35,486 nucleotides of DNA from Macrocybe gigantea (Eukaryota > Basidiomycota > Agaricomycetes > Agaricales > Callistosporiaceae), in assembly GCA_011319805.1 (NCBI GenBank), contig SJRY01000029.1:1-35486 (forward strand), in the 5' to 3' direction. The notes under the pieces are model-generated. The model saw only the letters and a program-made list of their open reading frames with translations, was not told the DNA's origin and made no database searches. The position numbers were made by a program, and so were the translations under genes. Positions 1-11,247 of this stretch are shown piece by piece (the first letter of the stretch is position 1; every line of letters starts with the position of its first letter).

Positions 1-1288
1 TGCTAATACAGGTGATCGTAAAACGTTGAATACTGTGCCGTTTCACTTTGGTCTCACGAGGCCCTGGTGTAGTGTAGGCAGGAAACAGTCAAGGTCTGCA
101 CATGCATCTCACCATCAGCCGGACAAGCCGCGCTGATGATAGACACGGTCGATGCTATTTCAGGCTCTGCTGCTCCACAATGCAAAGGTGTACATGGCTT
201 GCCGGAACAAGCAAAAGGCCGAGTCTGCCATCAAAGAATTAAGGGAACAACCAGCAAAGATGCCATCTTTCTTAGGTTAGACTTAGCAGATTTGCATTCC
301 GTCAAGTCCGCAGCGGAAGAATTCCAAAGGTGCCTCGACCGCTATCGTTGTCGAGTTAGCTGGATGAACATCTACAATATTCGCTAGAGAGGAACGCGTC
401 CCCACGTGCTGTTTAACAATGCGTAGGTACTTGTATCTATTCCAAGACGGGCATTACGATCAATTCATCGCACTCCCAGTGGAATTTTGTTCCCTGTGGA
501 TGACGGGCAGTCACCGCACAGGGATATGACCTTCAATTCGGCACCAACGTCATAGGTAGGCATTTTTTACAGGCTCTATTTCTTCCGGTATCTAAAATTT
601 TCGTCTTCTAGGTCATTTCTATTTCACCAAGTTGCTTCTCCCCGAGCTTTTGGCAGGAGCCAAGTCCAGCGTGGACGGAAAAGCACGCGTCATCACCACC
701 GCTTCTATCGGCCATCTCGCGGGCCGCTTAGACTTCCAGACCTTCAAAGATGGTCCTGCTCGGCAGAGGTGCAACAAATTCCTTCTCTACTGCCAGAGCA
801 AATACGTACGCAGGCACAATCTCGTCTTTCTGTTCCTTCGTAATCCGGGATAACAGGAGACATAGTGTTCGCCAACGAATTAGCCCGACGATACGGGAAT
901 CAGGCATCGTCTCCATGTCATGCCATCCTGGAAATCTGCGATCAGATCTTTTTCGTAACCTGCCATGGCTAATGGGTAGAGTAGTGGTGCGGTCCGACCT
1001 TCCATGTCCGTGGACAGCTCCAGTAACCTCTTGTAATAGAACCTCTTCCTTTATCCACTTGAATCTGGCGCATTGACTCAGCTTTGGGGTGGGACAACTG
1101 CGGCGGGCGCGCATCTCAACGGCAAAGTCAGTGCACGATTCTCAAGTCTCTTGGAATTTTATTGAATTGCTTTTCAACAGTATCTCATTCCTTGGGCCCG
1201 AGTCGGCAGACCGCTGCCCAGCACTCAGGATGCTGCGCTAGGAAGGGCGCTGTGGCATTGGCTCGAGGAGCAGGTTGAAAATATTTAG
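1..1288 (+). pseudogene. Short-chain dehydrogenase/reductase (SDR), decayed
   Basis: Remains of an NAD(P)-dependent short-chain dehydrogenase of the retinol-dehydrogenase/WWOX-like fungal type. Readable blocks in order are: a degraded cofactor loop ending in ETVK near 85-110, LLLHNAKVYMACRNKQKAE near 165-225, FLRLDLADLHSVKSAAEEF near 265-330, HVLFNNA near 400-420, a GYDLQFGTNVIG block near 520-565, FYFTKLLLPELLAGAKSS near 616-668, the catalytic Ser region (TTASIGH), the YxxxK motif as YCQSK near 790-803, and a C terminus WLEEQVENI ending at the stop 1286-1288. Plausible introns lie at about 90-162, 566-612 and 805-853. The Rossmann TGxxxGxG is not intact. At least two one-base losses break the frame (near 265 and near 900), and the stretch 1084-1170 is poorly preserved. 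The 5' end may lie outside the window. It converges on the methyltransferase gene. I am sure of the family and fairly sure that it is non-functional as read. Confidence 0.75.
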
Positions 1289-1551
1289 ACGCGTCTGTAC
1301 CCTCATTTGCGGAAGCGACATGCGACAATTTGGATTGTATACCTGTCGGAATGCAACCGTAAAGTACAAGAATACTGTTGCGAGATCGTGAAATGCAGAT
1401 GTTAATTCTACAGGATGAAGAGACACATGCTCCGGCAATCCTACATTCCTAAACACGTTAATAAATACGTGGACTAACTTGGACGATAGATATATACGAT
1501 TCGGGTTCTTGTCGTTTCCTTTTAGTACTGCGATGACTCGGATGGCCAAGC

Positions 1552-4500
1552 TCATGCTTTCCAGGCACAGAAAACCCGAAGGGATCTGCTCAGCCGACGA
1601 GTAGGGGCAACATCGTGGAAGCGCTCGACAGGGATTCCGCCCTCGATTTCGAGTCCCGTTTTACCAAAGGCTCCATAGAACGAGTAGAATTGACTATATG
1701 ATGCCGACGTGTGTTCTCGTCGGTGTGCGCAGAGTGAGCGGTGCTGCTCAGCGTCCTCGACGTGCTGACGGTCAGATGAGACTTTGACCATGGTTTACTA
1801 GAGGCTCGATGATATGGGTGAGGAGACAGTCTTCGCTGTTGCTCTAGCTCATGTTCCCACTTGTCCCACTTTTCGCAGGCCGTTGCAAAGGCCTTACGTT
1901 CGTTCGACGGCATCGAAGGTATAACACACCAGAAAAAGCGTTCTTCGAGTGCACTGCCCAACGAATAACGCTGCTTCATGTCCCTGCGTGATGAACTCGA
2001 GTAAATACTATGACGTTGCGTTAGGATGCTGAATGCTCACATTTCAAAGTAGCTCAGAAGTTGGTCAAAATCATCTCTTGTCATGTCCACGATGGCATCA
2101 TCCCAGGACTCCTCCGAACGCCGGCCACTCGAATTGGACGTTCGCGTTATCCGCGACGCCGCAGAAGAATCTACCACTAGTCGATTCGGCCGTGCCATCC
2201 GGCTAATGCGATTTGCCCGCGCCTCCGCCTGATATTCGAGCACCCACTCCCACATCGCTTCCGAGCATGCGAGAATCTCTGCTGTACGCAACCCGAGGTG
2301 CAAGTTGAGCGACCGCAAGTCTAGATGCATCTTGGCATTGGGCAATCGTATGCCGCCCTTTGCCGCCGCTTTTGGCCTCTCGTTTGAGCCCGGGGACGTG
2401 AGAAACGACGCCTGCAGCGAGGGAGAGAGTGCGGTCACCCTCGACTCGTCAAGAGTTATGTAGGCGGAAGTGTGATGGATGAGATTTTTGACGTCGAGAT
2501 AGCGAGGCTCCTCCACGGGCGAGATATCTTTAGTTTCGATGTTGGATTGTTCTGAAAGGTGGCGCTTGTCCCTCTTTTGCTTCGAAAGTCGAGGCACAGG
2601 GCTGGGCATGATCGCGTCACGGGCGTCGTCCGTATCACTAGTGTCAGCGGACCGGAGGCCATCGGAGGGACGTCCAGTCTTCGGCGGCGGTGGGAAAGAG
2701 TGTTGCAGTGGGGGATGTGTGCGAACATCTATCTTGCTCCATCAGCGCCCAGACCAGTAAACGAAAAAAAAAAAAAATTCGATGCCCACCTTCGAAGTAA
2801 AGGTTAAGCGAATTGGCCAGTAATGCCAAAGGCGATGAATTGATAAATCTCGAACCGAGCATCTCAGCATATATTGTCTCCAATAAGGAGTGATCACGGG
2901 GATTGGGCGGCGGTTTTGGTATCGTCCTCAATAAGAAAGGGTGAGGGTTCTGGTGTAATGGGGGATTGGGCGGCCCCGCGCTGATCAAGGAAGCTTCGGC
3001 GGGTCGAGAGCCAGAAATGGAACTCAAAGAATATCCACGTTGTCTTGTCCTTGGTTGTGACGTTGGTACGGCGGCATCGACAGAAGTTGGATTTGAACGC
3101 TGGCGACGTGGATCATTGACAGAGGCGTGCAGCAGGTAGAGCCATCTGGAGAACCGGGCACTTGCGACCGGGAAGTCACAGTGTCATAGTCTATGTAAAT
3201 TTGTGAGAGAAGTTCCTGAGCTTCCTCTTTTTCCTTTTGCTCCAGTATTGACTGGTGGACTATTGAACTGGAGGGAGACCGCTGCATCGAGCAGGGAGGT
3301 GTTGACGGTGGAAGTTGGGAAAGATGTGTCATCAGACTGGCGAGATGATTCCGTCAAAGAAGATGTTGTCTCGGCGGATAACTCTACGCGCTCTGAATAA
3401 TGTTCAGATAAAATTGAGTCGTCGCGAGAGGACGTTCTTGACAGGTGATTTTGAGATTCAGCATCTGACTCCGAGTCGCTTTCACTGTCTATTGGCTGTC
3501 CAGGGAAGAACAAGTCTTCTTCGACCATCTGTGGTATATTAGGTCCTGCCAGAGATAGATGACAATCCTGAGTGGCGTACCTCAAACGCTCCACCAGGCC
3601 TCATCACGCGAGTGATTTCGTCCAGAAGAAAATCCCACTGCCCTGAATGTCAGTGTGATAACTGGCACTGAAACAGATCAAAACAAACTTTATCTTCCGG
3701 AACGCCAAGCGCTATGCGTTTCACGTGTCTGCAGCGCATGCAATTCAGCAGCAGGAGGCAAAAGCCTTTAAGTTGGCTTACACAAAGTCAAATTCCTCGT
3801 TGGGAAACGGAAGCCCGTCGAGGCTGGCATGCCAATGGATGAGGCAGAGAAGACAGGATAAATTCAAAGCCATACAAATTCGCTTGCACCCATGTGATTC
3901 GTGATGCAAGGTCGGAGGAACCAACTTGCTGAAGGTCTGGATGAAGCGGAACGACGTCCAAACCTACAGGTCACAGCCAAGGTCACATCACGAGGTGGGT
4001 ACGATTTTGAGAATGGCTGGCGTACCGACGAATCGACAATGCTGCAAGAACAATAATCAGCGCCAGTGAAGTCAATCTCCGCCGCATCAACACCGACCTT
4101 CCATGTCCTGGCGCAGTTCAAAATCCACGTCCCTGTTCCTATTTGCAGGTAAATGTCAGTGTGCATGCATCTCCATATGAAAGCAGGCGGTGACTGACCA
4201 CATCCAAGGTCTAATCTGAATACACCAAATAAGGCCATTAGTAACAATTCCAAGCCAGCGTGATCATGGCAACTCACACTGAAGTTGGTGGCGCGTCGAA
4301 CACATGCCAAGTAAGACTCTCACAGATATCCTGACAATAGATGGTTTCCCATACGTCTCTGCACGCCCATCAGAAACCAAACAAACGCAACGAAATGAGC
4401 CCAAGGAATGCGAACAAATTGGTATCAGATATATAAATCTGTGCAATCCAATCTAAGTGAAGATGACGCACAGATCCAGCACCTCTCTCTCGTAATTCCT

Positions 4501-5892
4501 AGGATATGGAACCTCTTTGGGCGAATAGGGATGGTGTTTTTTGCCCTTTTGACCACTGTTTCCCAGCGTAGTCATTGGACCCTTGAGCGTGAACTGGGCT
4601 GCACGAACGCTTATGTTGCGCTTGAGCTCTTCCAGGATCGTTCTATCCGCAGTCGAAAACTTTGGATCTTCCTGAACAGACTTGGATACTTCTTGGAAGC
4701 CGAGACAGAAAACAGTCGCAAGGGAGGACCAGACTTCAGAGGAGTCTGTGGACTTGCGGGTGCAGAAGCGTGAGCAGGTTTGCCATAGCCATCCAGCGTT
4801 CCGGAGGACGGCCCCGACGAGGCAGGCTGTAGGTTTGGAGCCGGGACGGTGTTCGAGCGCGCTTTCGACGACTTGTTGCTCTTTCGCCTGTTGACGGTCG
4901 AGTTCAGACAGCGATTTTCCTTGGCTGGATCCCGACTGTTTAGGTTGCCGAGACTGGAAAGGAGCAGTGTAGTGAGCATAATGGTTATACGTATATAACA
5001 TATAGAGGGGGCGATGGGACAGAGTGGGATTCAGCGACACGTTGAGGTTTTGAATGGAGAAAATAAGGCAACGACCTCGACTGCCGTTGTCACGAAATAC
5101 ACTTTGAGTGCCGGCCATATTGCGGTGAAATTTATCTAAGCGAAATAACACGGGATATTTACTTACGGATGAGTGTGAATGTTTTCGAGCGACCATGCAA
5201 GGTTTGAAGGCTCCACGCTGTCTGGGACGGGGTAGAGCTCCCATGGGGTAACTTCCATAATCGGGCCTGTTGCAATGGTGGAACGGTGCTCCTCAAGTGG
5301 TACAGGATGGAGCTCCCATGGCGTGACATCTTCAGTGGGTCCTGTTGCAATAGATGCGCGTCCTCCCGCATCTTGACTGGATATAGGTCCCATGGCGTGA
5401 CATCCTCGATGGACCCTGCGTTTGCGGACGTGCGTGTCTTGGTAGACTTTGGGGAGCTGAGCGTGCTGCTGTTGTCGGCGGCGACCCCTTCGAGTCTGTC
5501 CTCAGTTTAGGCAAGGCAGAGGGCGCGGCGTAGGATTCCCAAGGCGTAGCGGTCTCCCGCGCGCCGGTGGCAGTAGAGGGACGTGCACCTGACTTGGACT
5601 TTGTCGGGTTTCCCGGATGACCAGCGTCGTCGCGTGCCGGACTGGGAGGAGGCCTCTGCGCGGATGTGTTAGGAACAAGCGTGACACTTGGCTGATCTGA
5701 TGGTGGCGAAACCTGAAGGACGTTGGTTGAGTGACGTTTTCTGAGCGCCGGTGCCGAGCTGGTGAAGTGTGTTCGACCCCCGCCAGGCGGAATGAACGGG
5801 TGCGGGGAGACGGGGCGAGGTGAAGACACGATGGTCGATCTAGGCAGGAGGGACTGCAATCCTATCTTCTCACGCGGTGCATCGAAGGGCAT
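1552..5892 (-). CDS. Large SAM-dependent methyltransferase (class I, basidiomycete low-complexity family)
   Basis: A multi-exon gene, roughly 1,000 residues, predicted to use S-adenosylmethionine; its substrate is unknown. The N-terminal third is Ser/Pro-rich and carries TPWE-type repeats. The methyltransferase core lies around 4500-3480 and reads cleanly through about seven introns. It shows HHPYSPKEVPYPRNYERE, then DVWETIYCQDICESLTWHV, then motif I VLDLGCGTGTW split by an intron near 4140-4200, then FVGLDVVPLHPDLQQ, WVQANFLDGLPFPNEEFDF, RIALGVPEDKWDF, VMRPGGAFE and MVEEDLFFPG. A Ser-rich linker follows (3540-3184), then NPRDHSLLETIYAEM and FINSSPLALLANSL (about 2910-2815), YLDVKNLIHH..YITLDESRV, LDLRSLNLHL and DMTRDDFDQLLSYFEM. 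The next exon has ERKAFATACEKWDKWE, and the gene probably ends in SLRVFCAWKA. An ATG at 5892 opens the first long exon. The N-terminal exons between 5500 and 4600 and the final splice near 1600-1700 are uncertain, and two one-base breaks fall in the repeats. The methyltransferase call is firm; the boundaries are not. Confidence 0.85.
5225..5565 (-). repeat. TPWE(L/S)-type tandem repeats within the methyltransferase N terminus
   Basis: Four related units are spaced roughly 75-80 bp apart, with a longer gap before the first. The cores read TPWESYAAP (near 5550), TPWDLYPV (near 5390), TPWELHPVP (near 5315) and TPWELYPVP (near 5240). The last three are preceded by an acidic stretch such as EDV, TEDV or MEV, and units 1, 3 and 4 by ATG(A/P). 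The DNA around each of the last three contains CCATGG. The units lie in more than one reading frame because of one-base shifts near 5485 and 5375. The repeats may be linear docking motifs; their role is unknown. Confidence 0.7.
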
Positions 5893-6330
5893 CGTTTTCT
5901 TTTTTTTTTCCTCCTGAGGGTTCGAATTCGAGGGCGTGACGATGACAACTACGTCAACGGATGCCTCAAGGCGGCGGACGAGATGGAAAGGTATGTGGCG
6001 GGACCACGGCCAGTGTAAAGACGGAAGGGGTGTTCAGGATGAAAATGAAATGACGGACATGGGCGTAAGTCTGTTTGTCAGAAAGGGTGACCACTTGGTC
6101 GTGATGGCCCTAGCCAGTGTCATCCCACGGGCCATAATTCGGTCTAATCAACAACTAAACAATAAAACTCACACTCTCTCCACTGCTCGGTGTCTTCAAG
6201 TATCGCGTCAGCCAAGACGACGATATTGTCTGCCAACCCGACGCTGCGCAGCTGTGGATGCTAGACAAGGCAGGCGTTGTTGCACAACGATCGCCAGTAG
6301 ATACAATTTCAGGCACCGATCATCCACAAG
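5893..6330. other. Intergenic spacer between p34-like gene and methyltransferase gene
   Basis: About 440 bp separate two genes read in the same leftward direction. It should hold the 3' untranslated end of the p34-like gene and the promoter of the methyltransferase. A pyrimidine run (ctttttttttcctcc, near 5898-5913) sits just upstream of the methyltransferase ATG on the plus-strand view. Open frames across it show no family motif and look like chance. I see no RNA gene or repeat here. Confidence 0.5.
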
Positions 6331-7876
6331 TCAGTCAGACCGATCATGATCAGCTTCCAGCCCATACACCAAGCCCAGAGCAACGCGGGCTGCTGCCTTC
6401 CTTCTTTCTCCCTCGTCGTCCATCCTTGCAATCTCAGCCTTCATCTCCTGCAAGGTACCAAACACTCTCGACAGATCAAAGGGTTCATATTCTGTCTCGT
6501 CAAACGACGAGTTCAGGGGAAACCCCTGCGAGCGCCCAGAGCCACCCATTGGCCCAGCCCCTTCTGATTCCACAGCAGAATCGGTCGAGCCCACACGAAC
6601 ACCGAATATTTGCTCAGAAGTGGCCACGATCTCCTCTCGTGTCGGCATCTCGCCCTCAGCGTCGTCCACGCCATCTTCACTCCCTCCAAAATCGGAGACT
6701 GATCCCAAGGAGCGGTATAGGCTATTCGGATGCGATGCTAGTAGTGAACTCGGGAGGTCCTTGACAGCCATTTCGGGTGTTGATGAATTTGAAGGGGTAG
6801 CAAGGGCATCGATGGGAGCAGAGACAAAGACGGTGAAATCGTCGTCAAATCCAAGTTCGCCTGATTCAGCCATTGGGCCCAATTTCGGTGTCTCTTTCCC
6901 AAATTCCATCGAAGTAGGGGATTGTGAAAGTGCTTGATCCTGCTCAATTGTGCGCCAAGGGTCATCCTTCTCCGACGGCTATCTTCCAACCACCTCTCGA
7001 GCTCTTGCATTTCCCTCCTCAGCTCACTTGGCGCTCCTTGATATCGTTCACATCCGTAGATCCAGAGAAGCTGTCGTCTTGTGAAGCTTGTGCCCAGTTC
7101 AAGAATTCTCGTTGTTTGCGTGACGAATTCCTCCCTGAGGAGCTTCCTTGTGACCGGTCCATAGTCGGCCACATGATGGTGCTGAGTGCATCAAGCACCC
7201 GAGGAAGACGAGCGATATCTAACAACCGATTAAGGCAGGAGGCAACTCGAAGAGGTGAAATGTCATTACCGTCTTCACGATCATCATCCTCAAGCGATGT
7301 GCGCCCGAGCTCTCCGGTTCCGTCGCATCCACGTACTCAAATCCATGCTGAGATAAAAAGCCATCTAGCTCCGAGTAGTCCTCTAGCTCATCCGAAGATT
7401 GTGACGTCCCAGATTCCACCGCCTCTGCGGGAAGCCGTACTGCTAAACAGACTTCTGGTTCATGTCGTTTTGCGTCTTGAGCTATGCGCGAGATATCGTC
7501 TCTAAAAGACTGAATGATTGCTCCAAACTAGCGTCCAAGTCAATGCACGGCGCAAAGGTGGACGGACCTGCCCCGCAGCCCAAACGTAAATGACAGCCGG
7601 TACATCTTGGAACTGGTGCGGACTCAGTCCGCGGACAGTATGCAGTGCAAAATGCACATCTGCATTGTAATATTTATTGGATATTGTCCATGGAATCACA
7701 GTCAAGTCATTCGACTGCAGCGGATCTGTTGGCGTAAGGGGCACGGATCTAGTCAAAGAGTGGATATCTGATCAAGAAAAGATGAGCGGAAATACACGTC
7801 AGAGCGATACAAAACACGAACGATGGACAGCGATGTGGCTAAAGACAGGCTTGGCGAAATTGTGAGTATTCGACAT
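6331..7876 (-). CDS. Alpha/gamma-adaptin-binding protein p34 (AAGAB/Irc6-like)
   Basis: Homologue of the p34 adaptin-binding family (human AAGAB, yeast Irc6), cytosolic proteins that bind clathrin adaptor complexes and assist their assembly and traffic. The GTPase-like N-terminal part shows LTRSVPLTPTDP, VIPWTISNKYYNADVHFAL, VRGLSPHQFQDVPAVIYVW (7756-7570) and then LSQHGFEYVDA. The middle reads LPRVLDALSTIMWP. The C terminus holds LGFDDDFTVFVSAP, YRSLGSVSDFG, MPTREEIVATSEQIFGV and a final helix FDLSRVFGTLQEMKAEIARM ... AARVALGLVYGL, which is the family's p34 signature. The best start is the ATG at 7874-7876 (MSNT...), but the first exon join is uncertain. One-base losses appear at about 7754, 7324, 7030 and 6978; each is cured by one added base and restores conserved sequence. 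It is either a pseudogene or, more likely, affected by assembly errors. Confidence 0.75.
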
Positions 7877-8201
7877 GATGGGCTGGAGGAGTGCGAGCGG
7901 CCGTCGTTGTGGAGGGCAGAAGACATGAATTCGTGCTGAGCTTGGATCTTGGCTGTCGCATCAATTGGCGCAGCCGGTGATGACGGGCCTCACCTTCACG
8001 ACGATTCATTTCGCACTGAACATTGTATGAACGCCATTCATCCGCGAGCTGGTATTAGACTACTGGTGGTCCTCCTGATTCACGATGACACGGGCATCGT
8101 CCAATCTTTTCCGACTGTCTCGAGGCGGTATGAGACACACCAAGACACGTCGCTGAAACCAATATAAAATCCTGTTCCTGGCTCAGCTGTGGCCAGGCTC
8201 A
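7877..8201. promoter_or_regulatory. Divergent promoter region, p34-like / E2-like-F-box genes
   Basis: About 325 bp lie between the start of the p34-like gene (leftward) and that of the E2-like/F-box gene (rightward), so both promoters must share this stretch. An AT-rich patch (aatataaaat, 8161-8170) sits about 35 bp before the rightward ATG and could serve as a TATA-like element. I recognise no other defined motif. Confidence 0.45.
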
Positions 8202-10647
8202 ATGTCCTTAGCCCGTCCGCTGCTCACTCGCCTCTACCAGGACCTCGCAGAGTTGCTGGAGAATCCATATCCTGGAGTTACTGTTTTCACCCATGATGAC
8301 GACATGCTGTGTTTGTGTCTAGTATTAACGCCTCCCAGCGGACCATGGAAAGACTTATCCTTGCATTTCGACGTCGAGCTGCCTCCAAACTGGGTCAGTG
8401 ACCTGATCTTTCTGCGTGGTCGACTTGTCTCATGTGCTTGAAGCCTTCTTCTCCTCCAAAGATTAGTTCGAGCGTCAGAGGCATTCAGCATCCGAATTTG
8501 TTTGGAAGCTATATATGCTGCGACCTGCTCAAGGAGCAGTTTGTCCTCGAGGAGGGTTACACAGGAGGGTAAGATTGAATCTGCCATTGTGTTTGCACGT
8601 ACTGATGATTCAACATCCTAGCAGATACACCCCAGCTTTGACACTTCGCGGATTGTTTCTGCAGTTTCTTACCTTTTTCTCCAGCACATCTGTAAGTCTG
8701 ATCATATTATTCCCTTCTGGAACACCTTTTCTGGACGTTTCTGCTCAGATCGAGCAAGACCACGGAGATGAGGTGGTGCATATAGGTGATCACATCCTAG
8801 TCCATTATGTCCGGGAAGAGCACTTGGCAAAATCCCTTTTTGAGGAGAACTACTGCTGTGAATACCACATCAACCGTCTCTGCTCGTCCATGGAGCAAGA
8901 TCGGATGAATCTGGAGATCCTCTGGAACACTTCTAACTCTCCAGAGGTGCAGATAGCCTCTTACCGCCTTCCTCAAGGTTATGCAACCCACCTTGCCAAA
9001 GAGGTCCCGGGCGACGTCTCCAGAGTGCATCGGATCGAAAGGGTAAATCCCAGATGGCGTTCGACTTACCAAATGATCTCAACCTGGCAATGCAAGCTGT
9101 GTCCGTACGGTTCCGAGACTTTACCAGTCTACACTCCCGTCACAGCTGACGCTAGGGAGCAAGATGCATCTGTTAGTCCTGTCCCAAGCCGCCCCGACGG
9201 TCACTGTCTGCTGGAGGAGCTGGACGATGATGTTCTGTCGGAAGTTGCGTCGCATTTATCATCTAAATCCCTCATTGCTTTTGGTATTGCGTACCCGCGT
9301 TTTTGGCGTCTCGTCAGCTCCAGGCACATCCTCCTCCAGAGAGAGCTTCACTGCTTCTTCTTGCGTACACCTCTTCGACGGTCCACTCTTGGAATTGGCG
9401 TCGCCCTTGACAAGTCCTCTCGAGCGCTCTCTTCCGATTTCGACTGGTTGAGCCAGGAGGCGTTTGACCAGTATTCGGTCAGGAAGAGCATCCAAAAGCG
9501 CGATTTTCAGTACTTCCTCCCTCTTGCATTCAGCCAATCGCATTTTGAACGGGCGCGGAATGACATTTGGAAGCATCTTATTATCCTAAACGAAGCAATT
9601 AGCGAATTAGGGAATCCAAGAGACGCGCCGCGACCTAAAGTGCCACTGTCCCCCAGTCAGAGGGACTTTCAAATCGTCGGTGTCATTCCAGGAATGATGA
9701 ATAGCGTCATCGTCTCATTGATGAAGTCGTGCAACGACTTCATGGATGATACGGGCTCCCATCAGACCCTTCTTCATGCATCCGAAAAGGCTGTTATCGC
9801 GTATTGCCACCTTTTCCATCTTCTTCTTTGCTTGTGCCGGACCAATCCTGCTCTCTTACGTGAAGCAACGAACCGCGTGCATCGATTCATACAAATTCCC
9901 AGCTCACGCACTCAGATTGAGGTTCTTGATCTCGGAGAGTTCGTCGTATTCGTCATGGTCGTTCTTGCCTTGTCTCAAAACAGCGAAATGCCCCTCACAT
10001 GGAGCGCGATAAATGGACCATTACTCGAAGAAGCCATCATCCGCAATGTACGCTGCGTTCTGAAGGACTCGCCGCACCCCGAGGTGTCGGAGAGCGGTAG
10101 CAATGATTACCGTCTCCATATGACCTTCGCCAAGTCAAAGACCAGCTTGCGCCTGTTGATGTTCCAGATATCGTTCTTCACCATGTTCCTGACGACCTAT
10201 GCGTCGGACCTCTCGACTCTCGATAACAATTATGGGTTTGCAGAATCTGGCATCCCGCCGCGGATGGTAGAAGAGATCAAAGCGATCTACGAAGTAGAGA
10301 CATGGCCTGACTTCTTTCAACGTGTTCGATATGCTCGTGGTGTCTCTTTCGGCGAAGAAGAATTTAGCGAGTTGCTGCGAATTGCGATCCGTACCGACGA
10401 AGAAAGAGGCAACCACAAGCTAGAGACGCCCTGCGAGTTGCACCTTATGTCGGGTGACAGAGACTTGATGGAGAGTGAAGGGATAAACGCACGCCCGTTG
10501 AAGAGCTCAACAGAACGAAGGAATCGAATGCCCCGAATTTTTCGCAAATTTCCTTTCTTTCGACAGAAACAACGAGCACCCACCGTGACGAACAAACACG
10601 GACGAGCAGACACAACGGGACTGTTCAGTCTCAGAAGTGTGCGCTAA
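8202..10647 (+). CDS. E2-like UBC-domain protein fused to an F-box-like region
   Basis: Model: exons 8202-8393, 8444-8568, 8625-8691 and 8749-10647, which join exactly in frame to 760 residues. The N-terminal part is a ubiquitin-conjugating-like fold: RLYQDLAELLENPYPGV, LVLTPPSGPWKDLSLHFDVELPPNWP, then the HPN-type motif and active-site region HPNLFGSYICCDLL with a cysteine at the E2 catalytic position, then LTLRGLFLQFLTFFSS. The region after about residue 240 reads LLEELDDDVLSEVASHLSSK with AYPRFWRLVS, which fits an F-box. The remaining 450 or so residues are helical, with no family I recognise, and end in a basic tail (RIFRKFPFFRQKQR). The protein could couple substrate recruitment and E2-like chemistry. 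Alternatively the UBC part could be a non-catalytic scaffold. No frame breaks are seen. The UBC call is firm, the F-box call moderate. Confidence 0.85.
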
Positions 10648-11247
10648 CCTTAGATAGAACCGAGATAGACTCATACCCCCTCGAACCGACCAGCCAAAAA
10701 CACGACATGACTAACGAGCAGCATTGTCACGGCCAACGCATGTTCAGTAACATGTCCTGCTTTCTGGATGTCGAACAAACTTTGTACACAACTCTGTAGG
10801 ATACGTATAAAAGCTCTTGTAGAATAGTGATCGAATCCAAGCCCGTCTCTGAACCCAGTGTGTGAGCAACGAACAGATTCTTCGCCGTCCCTTTCGCACC
10901 CTCTCTCCTTCCAATTCGTTCTTTCTCTTGCCCTCTCTATAGCGTTCATCCATCCGTTCTCGTTTTTATTCGAACAGCACCTGTTCGTTCGGTTCAGTGA
11001 AGGGACTGGGCGTTCAACTGGGACTGATTCGGGTCTCTCTTTCGGAGTACGATTGAGGACAATCCTCGATCCCCTTCGTCCCGGAAAACGTTCGTCGTGA
11101 ATTGACGATGCCTCTAGAAACTAGCATTTATCTAGAACTAACGGTGCAGCGCGTCGTTTTTCGTCACAGACATCATTCCCACACACAATGCAATGAACAG
11201 TCCGACTTTAAATCACACCCGATTATAGAACGCACAAGAACGTTAAT
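10648..11247. other. Convergent intergenic region
   Basis: This 600-bp gap lies between the 3' ends of the E2-like/F-box gene and the first DUF4246 gene, so it should contain both terminators and 3' untranslated sequence. It includes a pyrimidine-rich tract (about 10875-10945) and a short perfect inverted repeat at 10971-10987. Open frames here are short, overlap on both strands and show no family features. I see no gene. Confidence 0.5.
10971..10987. repeat. Short inverted repeat (7-bp arms, 3-bp loop)
   Basis: The sequence cgaacag-cac-ctgttcg can fold into a small hairpin. It lies between two convergent genes, so it could help RNA 3'-end formation, or it could be a palindromic protein site. 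It is short enough to occur by chance. Confidence 0.4.

Noticed and set aside
2760..2778. Poly-A run as the tail of a retroposed element
   Set aside because: It lies inside an intron of the methyltransferase, and no target-site duplication or inserted gene body is seen next to it.
4408..4773. Plus-strand frame opposite the methyltransferase
   Set aside because: The minus strand here encodes conserved methyltransferase blocks such as EVPYPRNYERE with matching splice sites.
5936..6349. Open frame on the plus strand between the methyltransferase and p34-like genes
   Set aside because: No conserved motif; partly antisense to the p34-like C terminus, whose minus-strand frame is clearly family-like.
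10671..11100. Overlapping open frames on both strands in the convergent gap
   Set aside because: Low-complexity, no family features, and they cover each other antisense; best read as chance frames in untranslated sequence.
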